NCBI RefSeq assembly: GCF_049846925.1
Contig: NZ_JBNCMT010000018.1
Span: forward strand, 1 to 64,000
Reading direction: 5' to 3'
Origin: Brevibacillus_H sp049846925
GTDB lineage: Bacteria > Bacillota > Bacilli > Brevibacillales > Brevibacillaceae
Length of the DNA: 64,000 nucleotides
A program made the position numbers and the translations under genes. Below, piece by piece: positions 8,547-16,493 of the stretch (positions are counted from its first letter, which is position 1; every line of letters begins with the position of its first letter). The notes below the pieces were generated by a model. The model was not told the origin of the DNA. It did not search any database and saw nothing but the letters and a program-made list of their open reading frames with translations.

Positions 8547-8887
8547 AAACTAAAGTGATTTATGGTTATCACAATGGAAATCAAGTTCCAATATGGCTAG
8601 TAGTAAACTTTGAGAGCGATGAACTAGATAGGACAAAAAAAACACTCTACATCCAGATCGAGGCGCCGTTTCAACAATTAAACTTAGAGGATATGCATCC
8701 AGATTCAATCGGTCTTACAGTTGCTCTTAGTGACTTAGTACTGAATCGTGAAAAACCTGGGGAAATTGGCATACTTACATCAGAATTACGACAGAGAACT
8801 GATGCAGTTGGAGTTGACTTTCAAGATATCAGGCAGTTAATGATCCAAATAGCAGACATAGAAGAAATGTTCTTTACTAGAATATAA
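8543..8887 (+). CDS. Hypothetical protein coupled to the preceding gene
   Basis: A 114-residue protein beginning MKTKVIYGYHNGNQVPIWL, predicted to mix strands and helices, with no recognised motif. It begins inside the last codons of the 83-residue gene and is followed by a clear terminator. The compact two-gene unit with an upstream SOS-like box is typical of mobile-element or phage accessory genes. No function is assigned. Confidence 0.6.
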   Translation: MKTKVIYGYHNGNQVPIWLVVNFESDELDRTKKTLYIQIEAPFQQLNLEDMHPDSIGLTVALSDLVLNREKPGEIGILTSELRQRTDAVGVDFQDIRQLMIQIADIEEMFFTRI

Positions 8888-8894
8888 TAAGTTG

Positions 8895-8929
8895 CCTAAA
8901 AGACACCCACCGTATGGGTGCCTTTTAGG
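8895..8929. terminator. Bidirectional terminator hairpin
   Basis: A 15-base inverted repeat (CCTAAAAGACACCCA with TGGGTGCCTTTTAGG) has one mismatch and a 5-base loop. It sits between the convergent genes ending at 8887 and 8940. Confidence 0.75.
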
Positions 8930-8939
8930 ATTAGGTGTA

Positions 8940-9158
8940 TTACAAAGTTTGACTTAGAGCCTCTACGATCATTTGTATGGTCTCTTTCTGAATTTGATAA
9001 ATATTTGAGATAAACAAAAGAAGAATTTTTGCATCCCAATAAAGTCTAGTCAAATCATATACTAATTGACCACAAGCGATAGCATATGCAATTTGGATGA
9101 CCCCTACAATTACTGCAACTACAATTTTTATTTTAACGACAATATTATTTTTATTCAT
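8940..9158 (-). CDS. Small membrane protein
   Basis: A 72-residue protein with one clear N-terminal hydrophobic segment (about residues 7-30, IKIVVAVIVGVIQIAYAIA) after a short Lys-rich start. A second moderately hydrophobic stretch lies around LLLFISNIYQI. The ribosome site GGAGG is well placed. The family is unknown. Its position in a degraded phage-like island suggests a mobile-element accessory gene. Confidence 0.6.
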   Translation of the reverse strand: MNKNNIVVKIKIVVAVIVGVIQIAYAIACGQLVYDLTRLYWDAKILLLFISNIYQIQKETIQMIVEALSQTL

Positions 9159-9796
9159 AACAAATAACCTCCATCAAAATAAGAAGTGACAAAACGTAAA
9201 AGGAGTAGAGTTTACTCTACCCCTTCAAAGGCGGGAGTGGAAAAACCAAAGACACTCGCATCAAGAAGACGTGCAAGTTAAATCTACTCAAATTTCCGGT
9301 AGACAATTTCTTTGTTTTTCTGTCTCTTCTTTAAATAAAAGAAGAATTTCCCTTTTTTAAGTTCCTTCTCCATAAGGAGATTAATTTTTTCAGTCACTTC
9401 TCATTTTAGAGGTTATCTTTACCACAAAATGAGACAATTTAAATTTTAGTCAATTACATTTTCTGGTTAAGAAAATGTTTCCCACACTTTTGAAGTCTCG
9501 TCCCGCCGGGGATCATGTCTGTTGAAAGTACTGTTCTTAATTAGAACGACAAAAAATTGGTATTTCCACCCTACCTACATCTTACAACAAACAAATCTGG
9601 ACCTCAAGTTCTTTATTTATAGTCTTTCACATGTTTTAAGAAAAGTCTTTTTGTGAATGCCTCACGATTTTCTCTCTTCTTAGTTCTCACCTTTTCAAAT
9701 TCCTACTGATTCACATGCTATTCTCTTCATGCTGCAGGTACATCTGCCTTTGCTTAGGAAATACGAATCGCATTACGGCAAAGATGTTATCTATCT
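9159..9796. other. Gene-free AT-rich stretch
   Basis: I see no coding frame of conviction in these 638 bases. A short inverted repeat (9200-9210 with 9215-9225, AAGGAGTAGAG/CTCTACCCCTT, one mismatch) lies near the start of the 9158 gene. The rest is T-rich with no terminator or tRNA fold recognised. It is probably decayed mobile DNA. Confidence 0.5.
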
Positions 9797-10033
9797 TTAA
9801 TGCCAAGGTTTATTCTCATTCCTTTCCCATTTCTCCAAAACCTTCATCTTGTCTGGACTCATCCTGTCCCACTCAATGTATTTCTCTTTAGCAAGGACTT
9901 CGAGAACCTCCATGATATCGCCACGAGTCCTACCTGTTTTAATGCACAGTTCATCAATTGTAGGCGTCCTCCTACGTGTGGACGAGAAATTACCGATAAT
10001 GCGTAGCACCTTACGTTGAATATCAGATAGCAC
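9797..10033 (-). CDS. Small winged-helix regulator resembling the LexA N-terminal domain
   Basis: A 78-residue protein (MLSDIQRKVLRIIGNFSS...TPTIDELCIKTGRTRGDIMEVLEVLAKEKYIEWD) with the spacing of a LexA-type winged helix-turn-helix but without the LexA protease domain. It is therefore a DNA-binding protein only. It starts at GTG (10033) behind GGTGGTGA, and the start overlaps the end of a frameshifted small gene (10023-10233), which suggests coupling. Proteins of this kind are common in Bacillales prophages. Function as a phage regulator is inference. Confidence 0.65.
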   Translation of the reverse strand: MLSDIQRKVLRIIGNFSSTRRRTPTIDELCIKTGRTRGDIMEVLEVLAKEKYIEWDRMSPDKMKVLEKWERNENKPWH

Positions 10034-10233
10034 CAGTGCTCACCACCGGATGAATCGCAAGCATGTTATCTATAGCGAATACACGTGGAGCACGCTTGGT
10101 TAGGCAGTAGGCTTTCACTTGATCATTCTTTATTTTCAATAGCCTTACTATTCGCTTACTGGTTATGCCGTTACGGTCAAGATATATGATTTCAATTGAT
10201 TGATTGATTGAGGTATCTTTCCAGCTTCATCAT
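10023..10233 (-). pseudogene. Small phage-type gene frameshifted in an ATTG repeat
   Basis: From ATG at 10233 or 10230 (ribosome site AAAGGAAG) the frame reads MKLERYLNQSIN and stops. In the next frame the reading IEIIYLDRNGITSKRIV...KAYCLTKRAPRVFAIDNMLAIHPV continues to a stop at 10023. The break falls in four tandem ATTG units (10195-10211, plus strand). Removing one unit joins the parts seamlessly (MKLERYLNQSIEIIYLDRNG), so the intact protein would be about 68 residues. The downstream part looks like a real, conserved small protein of WYL-like character; that family label is tentative. Confidence 0.6.
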
Positions 10234-10256
10234 GTTCGCTTCCTTTCGTATTTGTA

Positions 10257-10270
10257 CGAACACCCGTTTG
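10257..10270. promoter_or_regulatory. LexA-like half-site array upstream of the small regulators
   Basis: CGAACACCCGTTTG matches 12 of 14 positions of the SOS box. Further GTTCG (10234), GTTTG (10266) and CGAAC (10279) words surround it, just upstream of the 10233 start. This looks like an operator region, perhaps bound by the adjacent LexA-like protein. Confidence 0.35.
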
Positions 10271-10301
10271 TGTTATGTGCGAACGGAATGCAAACGTGCA
10301 A

Positions 10302-10329
10302 ATAAAAAATCTGCCATTTTAACAGCAGA
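10302..10329 (-). terminator. Terminator of the 10373 gene
   Basis: On the minus strand a short stem (UCUGCU/GGCAGA, one G-U pair) is followed by TTTTTTATT, about 45 bases past the stop of the leftward gene at 10373. Confidence 0.55.
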
Positions 10330-10372
10330 CTCCTTAGATTTCAAAGTTACATTTTAAGCTTATAAGTTGATA

Positions 10373-11110
10373 TTACTTTCCTTCTTTTGCTAATTCATTA
10401 ATAATGTACTCGATAGTTGATTCATCGAAAGTTATTTGATCGTCTAATGTGCTTACAAAGTCTATGATCGGTCCACCAATTTTACTCTTTTGGGCAAAAA
10501 TGTTTGAAAAGATCTCAGGATCCACTTGTAAATTTAGTTCATCAATTTTTGATCCAAAAATGCAAAATAGTTCAATAACTAACTTTAATAAACTATTTCC
10601 TAATTCATTAAATACTTCTTCTGTTACTGGTTTTTTTACTTCTGGGTAAGCAACAATCAATATGTTAAGCAGGAACACCAATACAGATTTAATTATTAAA
10701 GATGAAAGTTCTTTTCGACCATCTTGGTTGTTATCAAGACTCATTATTAGGGATAGCGCATCAGGATGAGAAAATGCACTAACAAGTTCATAAACTTGTT
10801 CATATGTACCATTAAGTACAAGAAGAGTATCCTTTACCCGAGGGCCTTTGCCAAAAACCTTAGAGACTTCTGCAGTCATTTTTTCGGGATTTTTCTTAAA
10901 ATAATTGATCCTAGCTGCATGCTCGATTGCTACTCTAAGTGAAACTGAAGTATCTAGATCAAAGCCTTTATCATTAAGTAACTTAGCTGCATCAATTGTT
11001 ATTAATATTCTTTTTAGCGAAGCGAGAAAATAACTATTTTTCTCTTCCTCTTGTAATTGGTTTATATAAGTTTTGACTGTAGAAAAACACCAATTAATAT
11101 CATATTCCAT
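10373..11110 (-). CDS. Hypothetical helical protein
   Basis: A 245-residue, mostly helical soluble protein. Its DLDTSVSLRVAIEHAARINYFKKNP segment recalls the DUF5677-like class of uncharacterised proteins that share an RxxxEH-type helix. A hydrophobic stretch (about 140-160) is probably a buried helix. It starts at ATG 11110 with AAGGTAGG upstream and has its own terminator, so it is a single-gene unit in the island. I cannot assign a function; an abortive-infection or HEPN-related role is only a guess from context. Confidence 0.55.
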   Translation of the reverse strand: MEYDINWCFSTVKTYINQLQEEEKNSYFLASLKRILITIDAAKLLNDKGFDLDTSVSLRVAIEHAARINYFKKNPEKMTAEVSKVFGKGPRVKDTLLVLNGTYEQVYELVSAFSHPDALSLIMSLDNNQDGRKELSSLIIKSVLVFLLNILIVAYPEVKKPVTEEVFNELGNSLLKLVIELFCIFGSKIDELNLQVDPEIFSNIFAQKSKIGGPIIDFVSTLDDQITFDESTIEYIINELAKEGK

Positions 11111-11250
11111 TAATCTTACCTACCTTCAAACCATTTTATTGAATATTATCATATAGTAAATACAAAAAAGCCCCCTACCAGAAATTTAGAGTGCACCCCT
11201 TATAGTAGACATTGGAAAAACACCCCTGGTGTAAATCTGATAGAGGGCTA

Positions 11251-11448
11251 TCATTTTCTCTTATCTCTTGTGCTCCAATCAAGCGACTTATCAATTCTAT
11301 TATCGGGAATGTTTTTTTCGTTTCTGATCATCTGCAAGAGGTCTGATATTGTCTTGTCCAGAAGTTTACCTTTATGATTTGAAAACAGCCTGTTTCTTTC
11401 GCTCAATAATATATCCAGCACCAGTTTCTTTTGGTCACTACTAAACAT
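11251..11448 (-). CDS. Small hypothetical protein, prophage context
   Basis: A 65-residue charged, helical protein (MFSSDQKKLVLDILLSERNRLFSNHKGKLL...) with a good ribosome site (AAAGGAAG). It resembles the short unnamed proteins scattered in Bacillales prophages, but I do not recognise a family. It sits downstream of the lysis cassette on the same strand. Confidence 0.5.
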   Translation of the reverse strand: MFSSDQKKLVLDILLSERNRLFSNHKGKLLDKTISDLLQMIRNEKNIPDNRIDKSLDWSTRDKRK

Positions 11449-11586
11449 AAAATTCTTCCTTTAAATAGTTTATTTTCTTAACAAATTCTTCAAGCCAAAA
11501 CAGGATTCCTTCAAAAACGACAAAAACCCTCCCTCGGATGTACGAGAGAGGGCTGACTGTATCCTCCGCCTGTAGGCCAATGTATT

Positions 11587-12376
11587 CTATTCTTTTTTCA
11601 AGGTTACAGTCTCAGTTTCCTTCACCCAGTCAACTTGTAGATTGAGTGCCGCCGCAAGCTGCCGAGAAGTAGCGTAGGCCACTCCGTCCTCTATCGTCTC
11701 GTCCAGGTCTTTGCCGTTAACTCTTACCTGCTTTGTAATCGGACACCATTCTGGAATATTCCCAACAGCTTCAGCAACGGCTCTAGTCGGCAACCTCGTT
11801 ACTCCGTTCCGGTTTTTACCCTTCGCTATTAGCAACTCTCCGTTCACTTCGATTGAGCAAGGCTTGTCCACAGGCTGTTGTGGATTGACAGTAAGTAACT
11901 GAGCGACATCTCGCTTAAACTTTTCCCATGCTTTCTCTGCCGTCAGCCCGGTGTACTGCCTAGCTTTGTCATCTGAAACAAAGAATGCAGAGCAGTTCTT
12001 ACCTGTGATGTCGTAGTGCCGCCAAAGTTTGTCTACGCTCCAACCGTGGAGTTTTAGGATGTCAGCAGCTAACTCCACCGCCTTCTGAACATTGCTTTAT
12101 AATTACGGTCCTGGTTGACACACATTTCGATACCAATGATTTGGCTCCTACATTGTAGCCCATCTCTGTTTCATCAAGGCAGCGCACGATCTGCTTGTCG
12201 TCTACTATGTAGCGCGCACTGGCCTGTGTTGATGGTTTATTAAAGTAGTTCCGGTTGGCGGTTGCATTTGCCCCTTTGCCTTCATTGGCTGTCCAGTGAA
12301 TGACCAGCCCTTTTGGAGTGATTTTAGTACCGGGACGAGAGTTTTTGTTAGCTAGAAGAATTTCAGTGATTTGCAT
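11587..12376 (-). pseudogene. Broken phage endolysin (N-acetylmuramoyl-L-alanine amidase)
   Basis: The 5' part, from ATG 12376 (ribosome site AAGGAAG), encodes the start of an amidase_2 domain (LVIHWTANEGKGANA, DETEMGYNVGAKS). The 3' part in another frame encodes VELAADILKLHGWS...RHYDITGKNC and a copper-amine-oxidase-N-like cell-wall domain ending at 11587. Two lesions separate them: a deletion fusing AKS to IGIEMCVN out of frame, and a one-base loss in an A/G run just before VELAAD. The expected zinc ligand His in HWT and the RHYDITGKNC His are present, but the protein cannot be made whole. It is the last gene of the lysis cassette. Confidence 0.75.
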
Positions 12377-12671
12377 CGTATTTCTCTTCCTTTTCATATC
12401 GCTTGACTAACGTTTGTTTCCATAGTTGGTGTGTGAGAGAGGTAGCTCCAGCTACCAGCACACCTTGTATTATGGCAACTACTGTTATACCTTTGAGTAC
12501 ACCACATGCCAGAACTATCCCAATTCCAACCAGTATCCAAGGAATCAACCAATCTTTGACCATTGGTGTCTTTTTAAGAAAATACCCAATTACAAGTAAC
12601 GCTACATACACACCCGTCATTTGCGGGCCGATGTTTTGCATTACTAAAGTTAGCAATTCACTTTCACTCAT
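12363..12671 (-). CDS. Phage holin family protein
   Basis: A 102-residue protein with two or three hydrophobic helices (about 18-35, 43-60 and 64-82) and a charged C-terminal tail (KRYEKEEKYDANH), typical of small phage holins. It would form membrane lesions that release the endolysin. Its ATG overlaps the stop of the XhlA-like gene (ATGA) and its end overlaps the endolysin start, the usual order of a Bacillales phage lysis cassette. It appears intact although both neighbours are broken. Confidence 0.7.
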   Translation of the reverse strand: MSESELLTLVMQNIGPQMTGVYVALLVIGYFLKKTPMVKDWLIPWILVGIGIVLACGVLKGITVVAIIQGVLVAGATSLTHQLWKQTLVKRYEKEEKYDANH

Positions 12672-13024
12672 TGTCCTCCACCGCCTCTAATAAAGTTCAA
12701 AATAAGAGCTGCAACGCCAATCACGGTACCAACGAGCTACTTCTTATCGGCGTTGCCCGACTTCTTATCTTCTTCGATCTTTTTCTCGATTTCCTTTTTC
12801 ACTTCATCAACTTTCTTGTTGAGTTCATCCAGTTCTTTGGTGATCTCATCTAGCCGTTTATGTGCCGCCTTGGTGCTCTGCATAGCTTCGATGGTCATCT
12901 TCTCCGTCTGTTTAAGTTTGCCTGACATACTTGCAAACTGCTTTATTTCCGTCTCAATCTTGCCGATGGCTACCAGAATTTCGGTTATCCCTTTCTGCAG
13001 ATCTTTGATTTCATCTGACATCAC
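12668..13024 (-). pseudogene. XhlA-like lysis protein with internal amber codon
   Basis: Codons 1-95 encode a long coiled coil (DEIKDLQKGITEILVAIGK... to ...KKSGNADKK). A TAG stop (12737-12739) follows. In the same frame the reading continues LVGTVIGVAALILNFIRGGGGQ, a transmembrane helix, to a TGA that overlaps the holin ATG. A coiled coil followed by a C-terminal membrane helix is the layout of the hemolysin XhlA family that partners holins. The amber codon would free the coiled coil from the membrane. Given other lesions nearby I read it as decay, with read-through as a less likely alternative. Confidence 0.7.
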
Positions 13025-13050
13025 AAGACCTCCCCACTCGGGGCAAAAAT

Positions 13051-13071
13051 AAAAAGAGCGCCGGAGCGCTC
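13051..13071 (-). terminator. Terminator between phage tail remnant and lysis genes
   Basis: On the minus strand the stem GAGCGC/GCGCTC with a 4-base loop is followed by TTTTTATTTTT. It lies between the 3' fragment ending at 13075 and the XhlA-like gene, as expected at the end of a late phage transcription unit. Confidence 0.7.
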
Positions 13072-13074
13072 CTT

Positions 13075-13218
13075 TTATACTACAATTTTTTTGGTTTTTT
13101 CCATGTTGACCAAGATGTCTTTAGCTTCTTGGTATTTATCAAATACGACTTTCTCTTTCCCGTTCAAGTATAATGTTTGCTGCGTTAATTCAAAGATCGT
13201 TACCGGATCATAGGATTT
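13075..13218 (-). pseudogene. 3' fragment of a phage gene
   Basis: An open stretch of about 47 codons (KSYDPVTIFELTQQTLYLNG... to ...NMEKTKKIVV) ends in TAA at 13075 and is closed upstream by a stop with no start codon. Protein-like composition and the terminator just beyond suggest the C-terminus of a late phage (tail-region) gene whose front was deleted. The integrase gene begins only 60 bases away on the other strand, so the deletion removed the body of the prophage. Confidence 0.45.
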
Positions 13219-13281
13219 TTAGATGCTCTGTCCATAATTAGCACTAAATCAAATTGATTTTGCAAAGGGTGAATAAATCAT

Positions 13282-14549
13282 ATGGCAGTAACCAAAGACA
13301 AAAACGTTCAAAAGAATCCCTGGTATTTTACAATTGAAATTAATGAGAACGGGAAAAAAAAGAGGATTACGCGAAGAGGTTTTAAAACAAAGAAAGAAGC
13401 TGAAACGGCACAACGTGATCTATTAAACGAACTTGGGCAAGGTTTAAACCTAGATGCATCAAAAACAATTTATAGAGACTTCATGACCGATTGGCTTCGG
13501 GACAAGAAAACAAAAGTCAAATCACGTACCCTTGAAACTTACGCTGGATTGGTGAACAATCACATACTTCCCGCACTTGGAAACTATGCCCTCGCAGATA
13601 TCACACCTCGACACATCCAGAACCTCTATAACGATCTACAAGAGTCATGCAGACTTTCCGGAGAGAATATCCAAAAAGTCCACACTATCATAAACGAATC
13701 CCTGAATAAGGCCGCTGGCTGGGACATGATTATTAAAAATCCCGCTGCGGTTGTTGATCGCCCCAAGGCCGATACAAAGGAAATAATGAATTGGACCGAT
13801 GAAGAGGCACACCAGCTACTTGAAGCTGCAAACAATGATCGGTATTACTGTGCTTTTTTACTAGCCATTACAACTGGTATGAGACAAGGAGAAATACTCG
13901 GTCTGAGATGGCAAGACGTTGATTTGAAAAACAGGACACTATCTGTTCGCCAAATTCTTAACCATGACGGAAAAACCTTAGAACCTGAAGCAAAAACAGC
14001 ATCGAGTATCCGATCAATCGGGATTGACAAGATGTTTTCCGATGAACTTGAAAAACTGCGTCATCGTACCAAGGAAAAAAAGATAGCAAATCGAGATATA
14101 TACGAGGAAAACGACTAGGTGATATGCACGCAGCTAGGTACTCCTGTTTCTCTCCGGAACATCAACCGCTCGTTCTATCAACTCACTGAGAAATCCGAAT
14201 TGAAAAAGATTTGTTTCCACGACTATGTCATACTCACGTTGTTATGCCCTTGAAAATGAGGCAAAATAATAAGCGGATTGCAGAGCGCATGGGATGGTCG
14301 AGCGTGAAGATGTTAGATCGCTACTCGCATACTACACCTCACATGCAGAAGGAAACAGCGGATGCTTTCGGGGAGATGTTCTTTTCGGCACCAATTTTCT
14401 ATTGTTCGTATCGAACGAGAACAGAAGGGGTCGCATTAAAAAACAAAAAACCCTTATATATCAAGGGTTTCAGCTTGTTATGTATGGTGATCCGGACTGG
14501 GTTCGAACCAGCGACCCCCACCCTGTCAAGATGGTGCTCTCCCAACTGA
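13282..14549 (+). pseudogene. Degraded tyrosine integrase
   Basis: The first 278 codons encode an arm-binding N-terminus (NPWYFTIEINENGKKKRITR), a core-binding SAM-like domain and the first catalytic box (TTGMRQGEILGLRWQDV) of a phage/ICE tyrosine recombinase. A TAG at 14116 interrupts the frame. It continues VICTQLGTPVSLRNINRS... until a one-base loss inside the HDLRHTH box. The frame then resumes CHTHVVMPLKMRQ...RMGWSSVKMLDRYSHTTPH, including the catalytic Tyr. The box II Arg has also become Cys (CGT to TGT). Integration activity must be lost. The gene runs up to the tRNA-Val 3' end, the presumed attachment site. Confidence 0.85.
14447..14470 (-). terminator. Terminator of the tRNA unit
   Basis: AAACCCTT/AAGGGTTT stem (14448-14455 with 14463-14470). 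The minus strand continues into TTTTTTG, 15 bases past the tRNA-Val 3' end. Confidence 0.75.
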
Positions 14550-14560
14550 GCTACCGGATC
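14485..14560 (-). tRNA. tRNA-Val (GAC)
   Basis: The minus strand gives acceptor GATCCGG/CCGGATC, the D-arm TAGCTCAGTTGGGAGAGCA, anticodon stem CCATC/GGTGG with loop TTGACAG (anticodon GAC, Val) and the T-arm GGTTCGAACC, ending in an encoded CCA (14485-14487). The degraded integrase abuts the 3' end, so this tRNA is the likely island attachment site. Confidence 0.93.
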
Positions 14561-14629
14561 ATTGTTTATTGCCCTATAAACTATCTTACCATAAAGGTAG
14601 TCATTCAACAACATATGTATGGTATGTGA

Positions 14630-14706
14630 TGGTGGGCCCTGTAGGACTCGAACCTACGACCAATCGGTTATGAGCCGACCGCTCTAACCAACTGAGCTAA
14701 GGGCCC
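14630..14706 (-). tRNA. tRNA with CAT anticodon (Ile2 or elongator Met)
   Basis: The acceptor GGGCCC pairs with GGGCCC, followed by the D-arm TTAGCTCAGTTGGTTAGAGC. The anticodon loop is CTCATAA (anticodon CAT) and the T-arm is GTAGGTTCGAGTCCTAC, with encoded CCA. CAT serves Met or, after lysidine modification, Ile (AUA). The GGGCCC acceptor and CTCATAA loop lean towards Ile2. The D-loop does not look like initiator tRNA. It lies 70 bases upstream of tRNA-Val in the same direction. Confidence 0.9.
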
Positions 14707-14932
14707 TTATCGGGATTTGTAAAATGTGACGAAAATAAATATACCGCATTCCTGAAAAAATTTCAAGAGGAAAATACAGTTTTTTATTTTTTATCCACTC
14801 ATTTTCTCCCAAAACCCGAGAGTGAGAAAAGCATTCCCCCAAGGAACACTCTTCTCTGCCCCTCTCCCTTACTTCCATCAGAATACTTTATCTGTTATCT
14901 ACTTTTGGAATATCCCGGAAAATCCAACCCGA

Positions 14933-15499
14933 TTATCCCGCTTGCTCTTCGCCGTCTTCCTCTTGGGAAATGTGAATCAGGCGATCGGTTTCTTCCTGCT
15001 CCTGCTCGTCTCTCAGACGATGCGCCATGCGGCTGGATGCGTTGGCGGCGATGCTGGCTACGAGGTCGTCGAGGAAAGTATTTACCTTTCCAGAACCTTT
15101 GGTATCGAGGTGGCGGATGATCCCGATCTTTTGTTTATCCAGGTGGCCAAATGTCGTAACAGCGATGCTGCCATATCCGAATACCGAACCGAGTGCGAGC
15201 GTTTCGTCACATCCAAAAAGCCCCTCATCGGTAGCTACAATGGATTGTAACGGTTCGGAAAGCATATGTTTTTCAGCTAACATATCCAGCTCGACACCGA
15301 CCAGAATGGCGTGCTGAATTTCCCGTTTTTCGAGTACAGCCTTGACACTGGCTACGCAAGGCTCCATTGTCAGGTTGGGATGGTAAGGAGATTGCATGAG
15401 GAAGACGATTTCCGCAATGTCCTCTTCTCTAACTCCGCGCTCATGTAAGCGCTGAATCGCTGCATTCCTGACCTCTCTGCTGTGAACTTGTTTCGTCAT
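14933..15499 (-). CDS. Phosphatidylglycerophosphatase A family protein (YutG-like)
   Basis: A 188-residue protein with the PgpA-family core: HPNLTMEPCVASVKAVLEKRE, GVELDMLAEKHMLSEPLQ, ATDEGLFGCDETLALGS and HLDTKGSGKVNTFLDDLVASIAA. The family removes phosphate from phosphatidylglycerophosphate, giving phosphatidylglycerol. The B. subtilis relative YutG is of similar length and lacks the strong membrane helices of Gram-negative PgpA, as here. It stands alone between the tRNA unit and the esterase gene and starts at ATG 15499 after an AAGGAG-type site. Confidence 0.75.
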   Translation of the reverse strand: MTKQVHSREVRNAAIQRLHERGVREEDIAEIVFLMQSPYHPNLTMEPCVASVKAVLEKREIQHAILVGVELDMLAEKHMLSEPLQSIVATDEGLFGCDETLALGSVFGYGSIAVTTFGHLDKQKIGIIRHLDTKGSGKVNTFLDDLVASIAANASSRMAHRLRDEQEQEETDRLIHISQEEDGEEQAG

Positions 15500-15758
15500 G
15501 GTAAGACAACTCCTTCCGAGCTGAAAGTGAAGTCATGTTTCTATATAGTATCATACGTTAGGCAAATTGCGACAAACTTTTGATTTTTCACCCAAAGGCA
15601 TGGCTCCCTCAGTTTGTAACGGTCTAAATCTTTCTGTTGTAAAGAGTTACGCCCTTTCTTGTCATGCAGTCGTTTCGGTATAATAAATAGGTAGACTCAC
15701 TTCCATATTCTACAGATTCCTGGCAAATCATAATAGATAGTACGAGGAGGCATCACAG

Positions 15759-16493
15759 TTGGTTTCAGTTGATATTCCCAAAGGCTCGATTGAAGAAGTT
15801 ACCATTTCCAGCCAATACCTTGGAACGCAAGAACGCTTGATGATTTATACGCCTCATCGCTATTCACCTTTGTATTCGTACCCAGTGCTGTACGTCCAGG
15901 ATGGAGACGATTACTTGTCGCTCGGCCGGCTTCCTTCGCTGCTCGACAAGTTTTCCGACACCCGTGAGACAGAAGATGTGATTGTGGTTTTTATTCCTGT
16001 GGATAAGGCTGAACGTACAAAGAGGTACCATCCAAAAGGTGCCCAGCATGCCGCCTACAAACGCTTCCTCGCCGAAGAGGTCGTTTCTTTTGTTGATCGG
16101 AACTATTCGACGCATCCATTGGGGCATGCTCGTACGCTTTTGGGTGAATCATTGGGCGGAGTGGTGTCCTTGTTTACTGCTCTCACCTACCCCCATACAT
16201 TTGGACAGGTGGCTTCGCAGTCCGGGGCATTCGACCCGAGCCTTTGCAGCCTGGTTGAGCAATGGCATGTAGACTCTCACCTTTCCGTCTATCTCGAAAT
16301 TGGTGAACAGGAAACAGCCATCGAGACATCTAGAGGTACCCTTGATCTGGTGGCAGGAAACCAAATGCTGCATGACATTCTTGTGCATAAAAAAGTCACC
16401 CTGCGCTATGAATCCTTCGCGGGTGACCATACGTGGGGCTATTGGCAAGAGAATCTTCCTCGGATCTTACATCATTTGTATAAGGTGAAATGA
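15759..16493 (+). CDS. Alpha/beta-hydrolase, putative esterase (YjcH-like)
   Basis: A 244-residue protein of the putative esterase (Fes/esterase D-like) fold. Visible features are YPVLYVQDGDDY after strand 3, the nucleophile elbow GESLGG (Ser about 129) and a C-terminal GDHTWGYW with the likely catalytic His. Start is TTG 15759, chosen because CGAGGAGG lies 8 bases upstream. Its neighbours, a YjcG-like and a YjcF-like gene, match the yjcF-yjcG-yjcH grouping of B. subtilis, supporting orthology. Substrate is unknown. Confidence 0.75.
   Translation: MVSVDIPKGSIEEVTISSQYLGTQERLMIYTPHRYSPLYSYPVLYVQDGDDYLSLGRLPSLLDKFSDTRETEDVIVVFIPVDKAERTKRYHPKGAQHAAYKRFLAEEVVSFVDRNYSTHPLGHARTLLGESLGGVVSLFTALTYPHTFGQVASQSGAFDPSLCSLVEQWHVDSHLSVYLEIGEQETAIETSRGTLDLVAGNQMLHDILVHKKVTLRYESFAGDHTWGYWQENLPRILHHLYKVK

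Noticed and set aside
14211..14629. Two forward frames overlapping the tRNA-Val gene
   Set aside because: The first is only the frameshifted integrase 3' end running into tRNA; the second is out of frame with the integrase and covers tRNA sequence.
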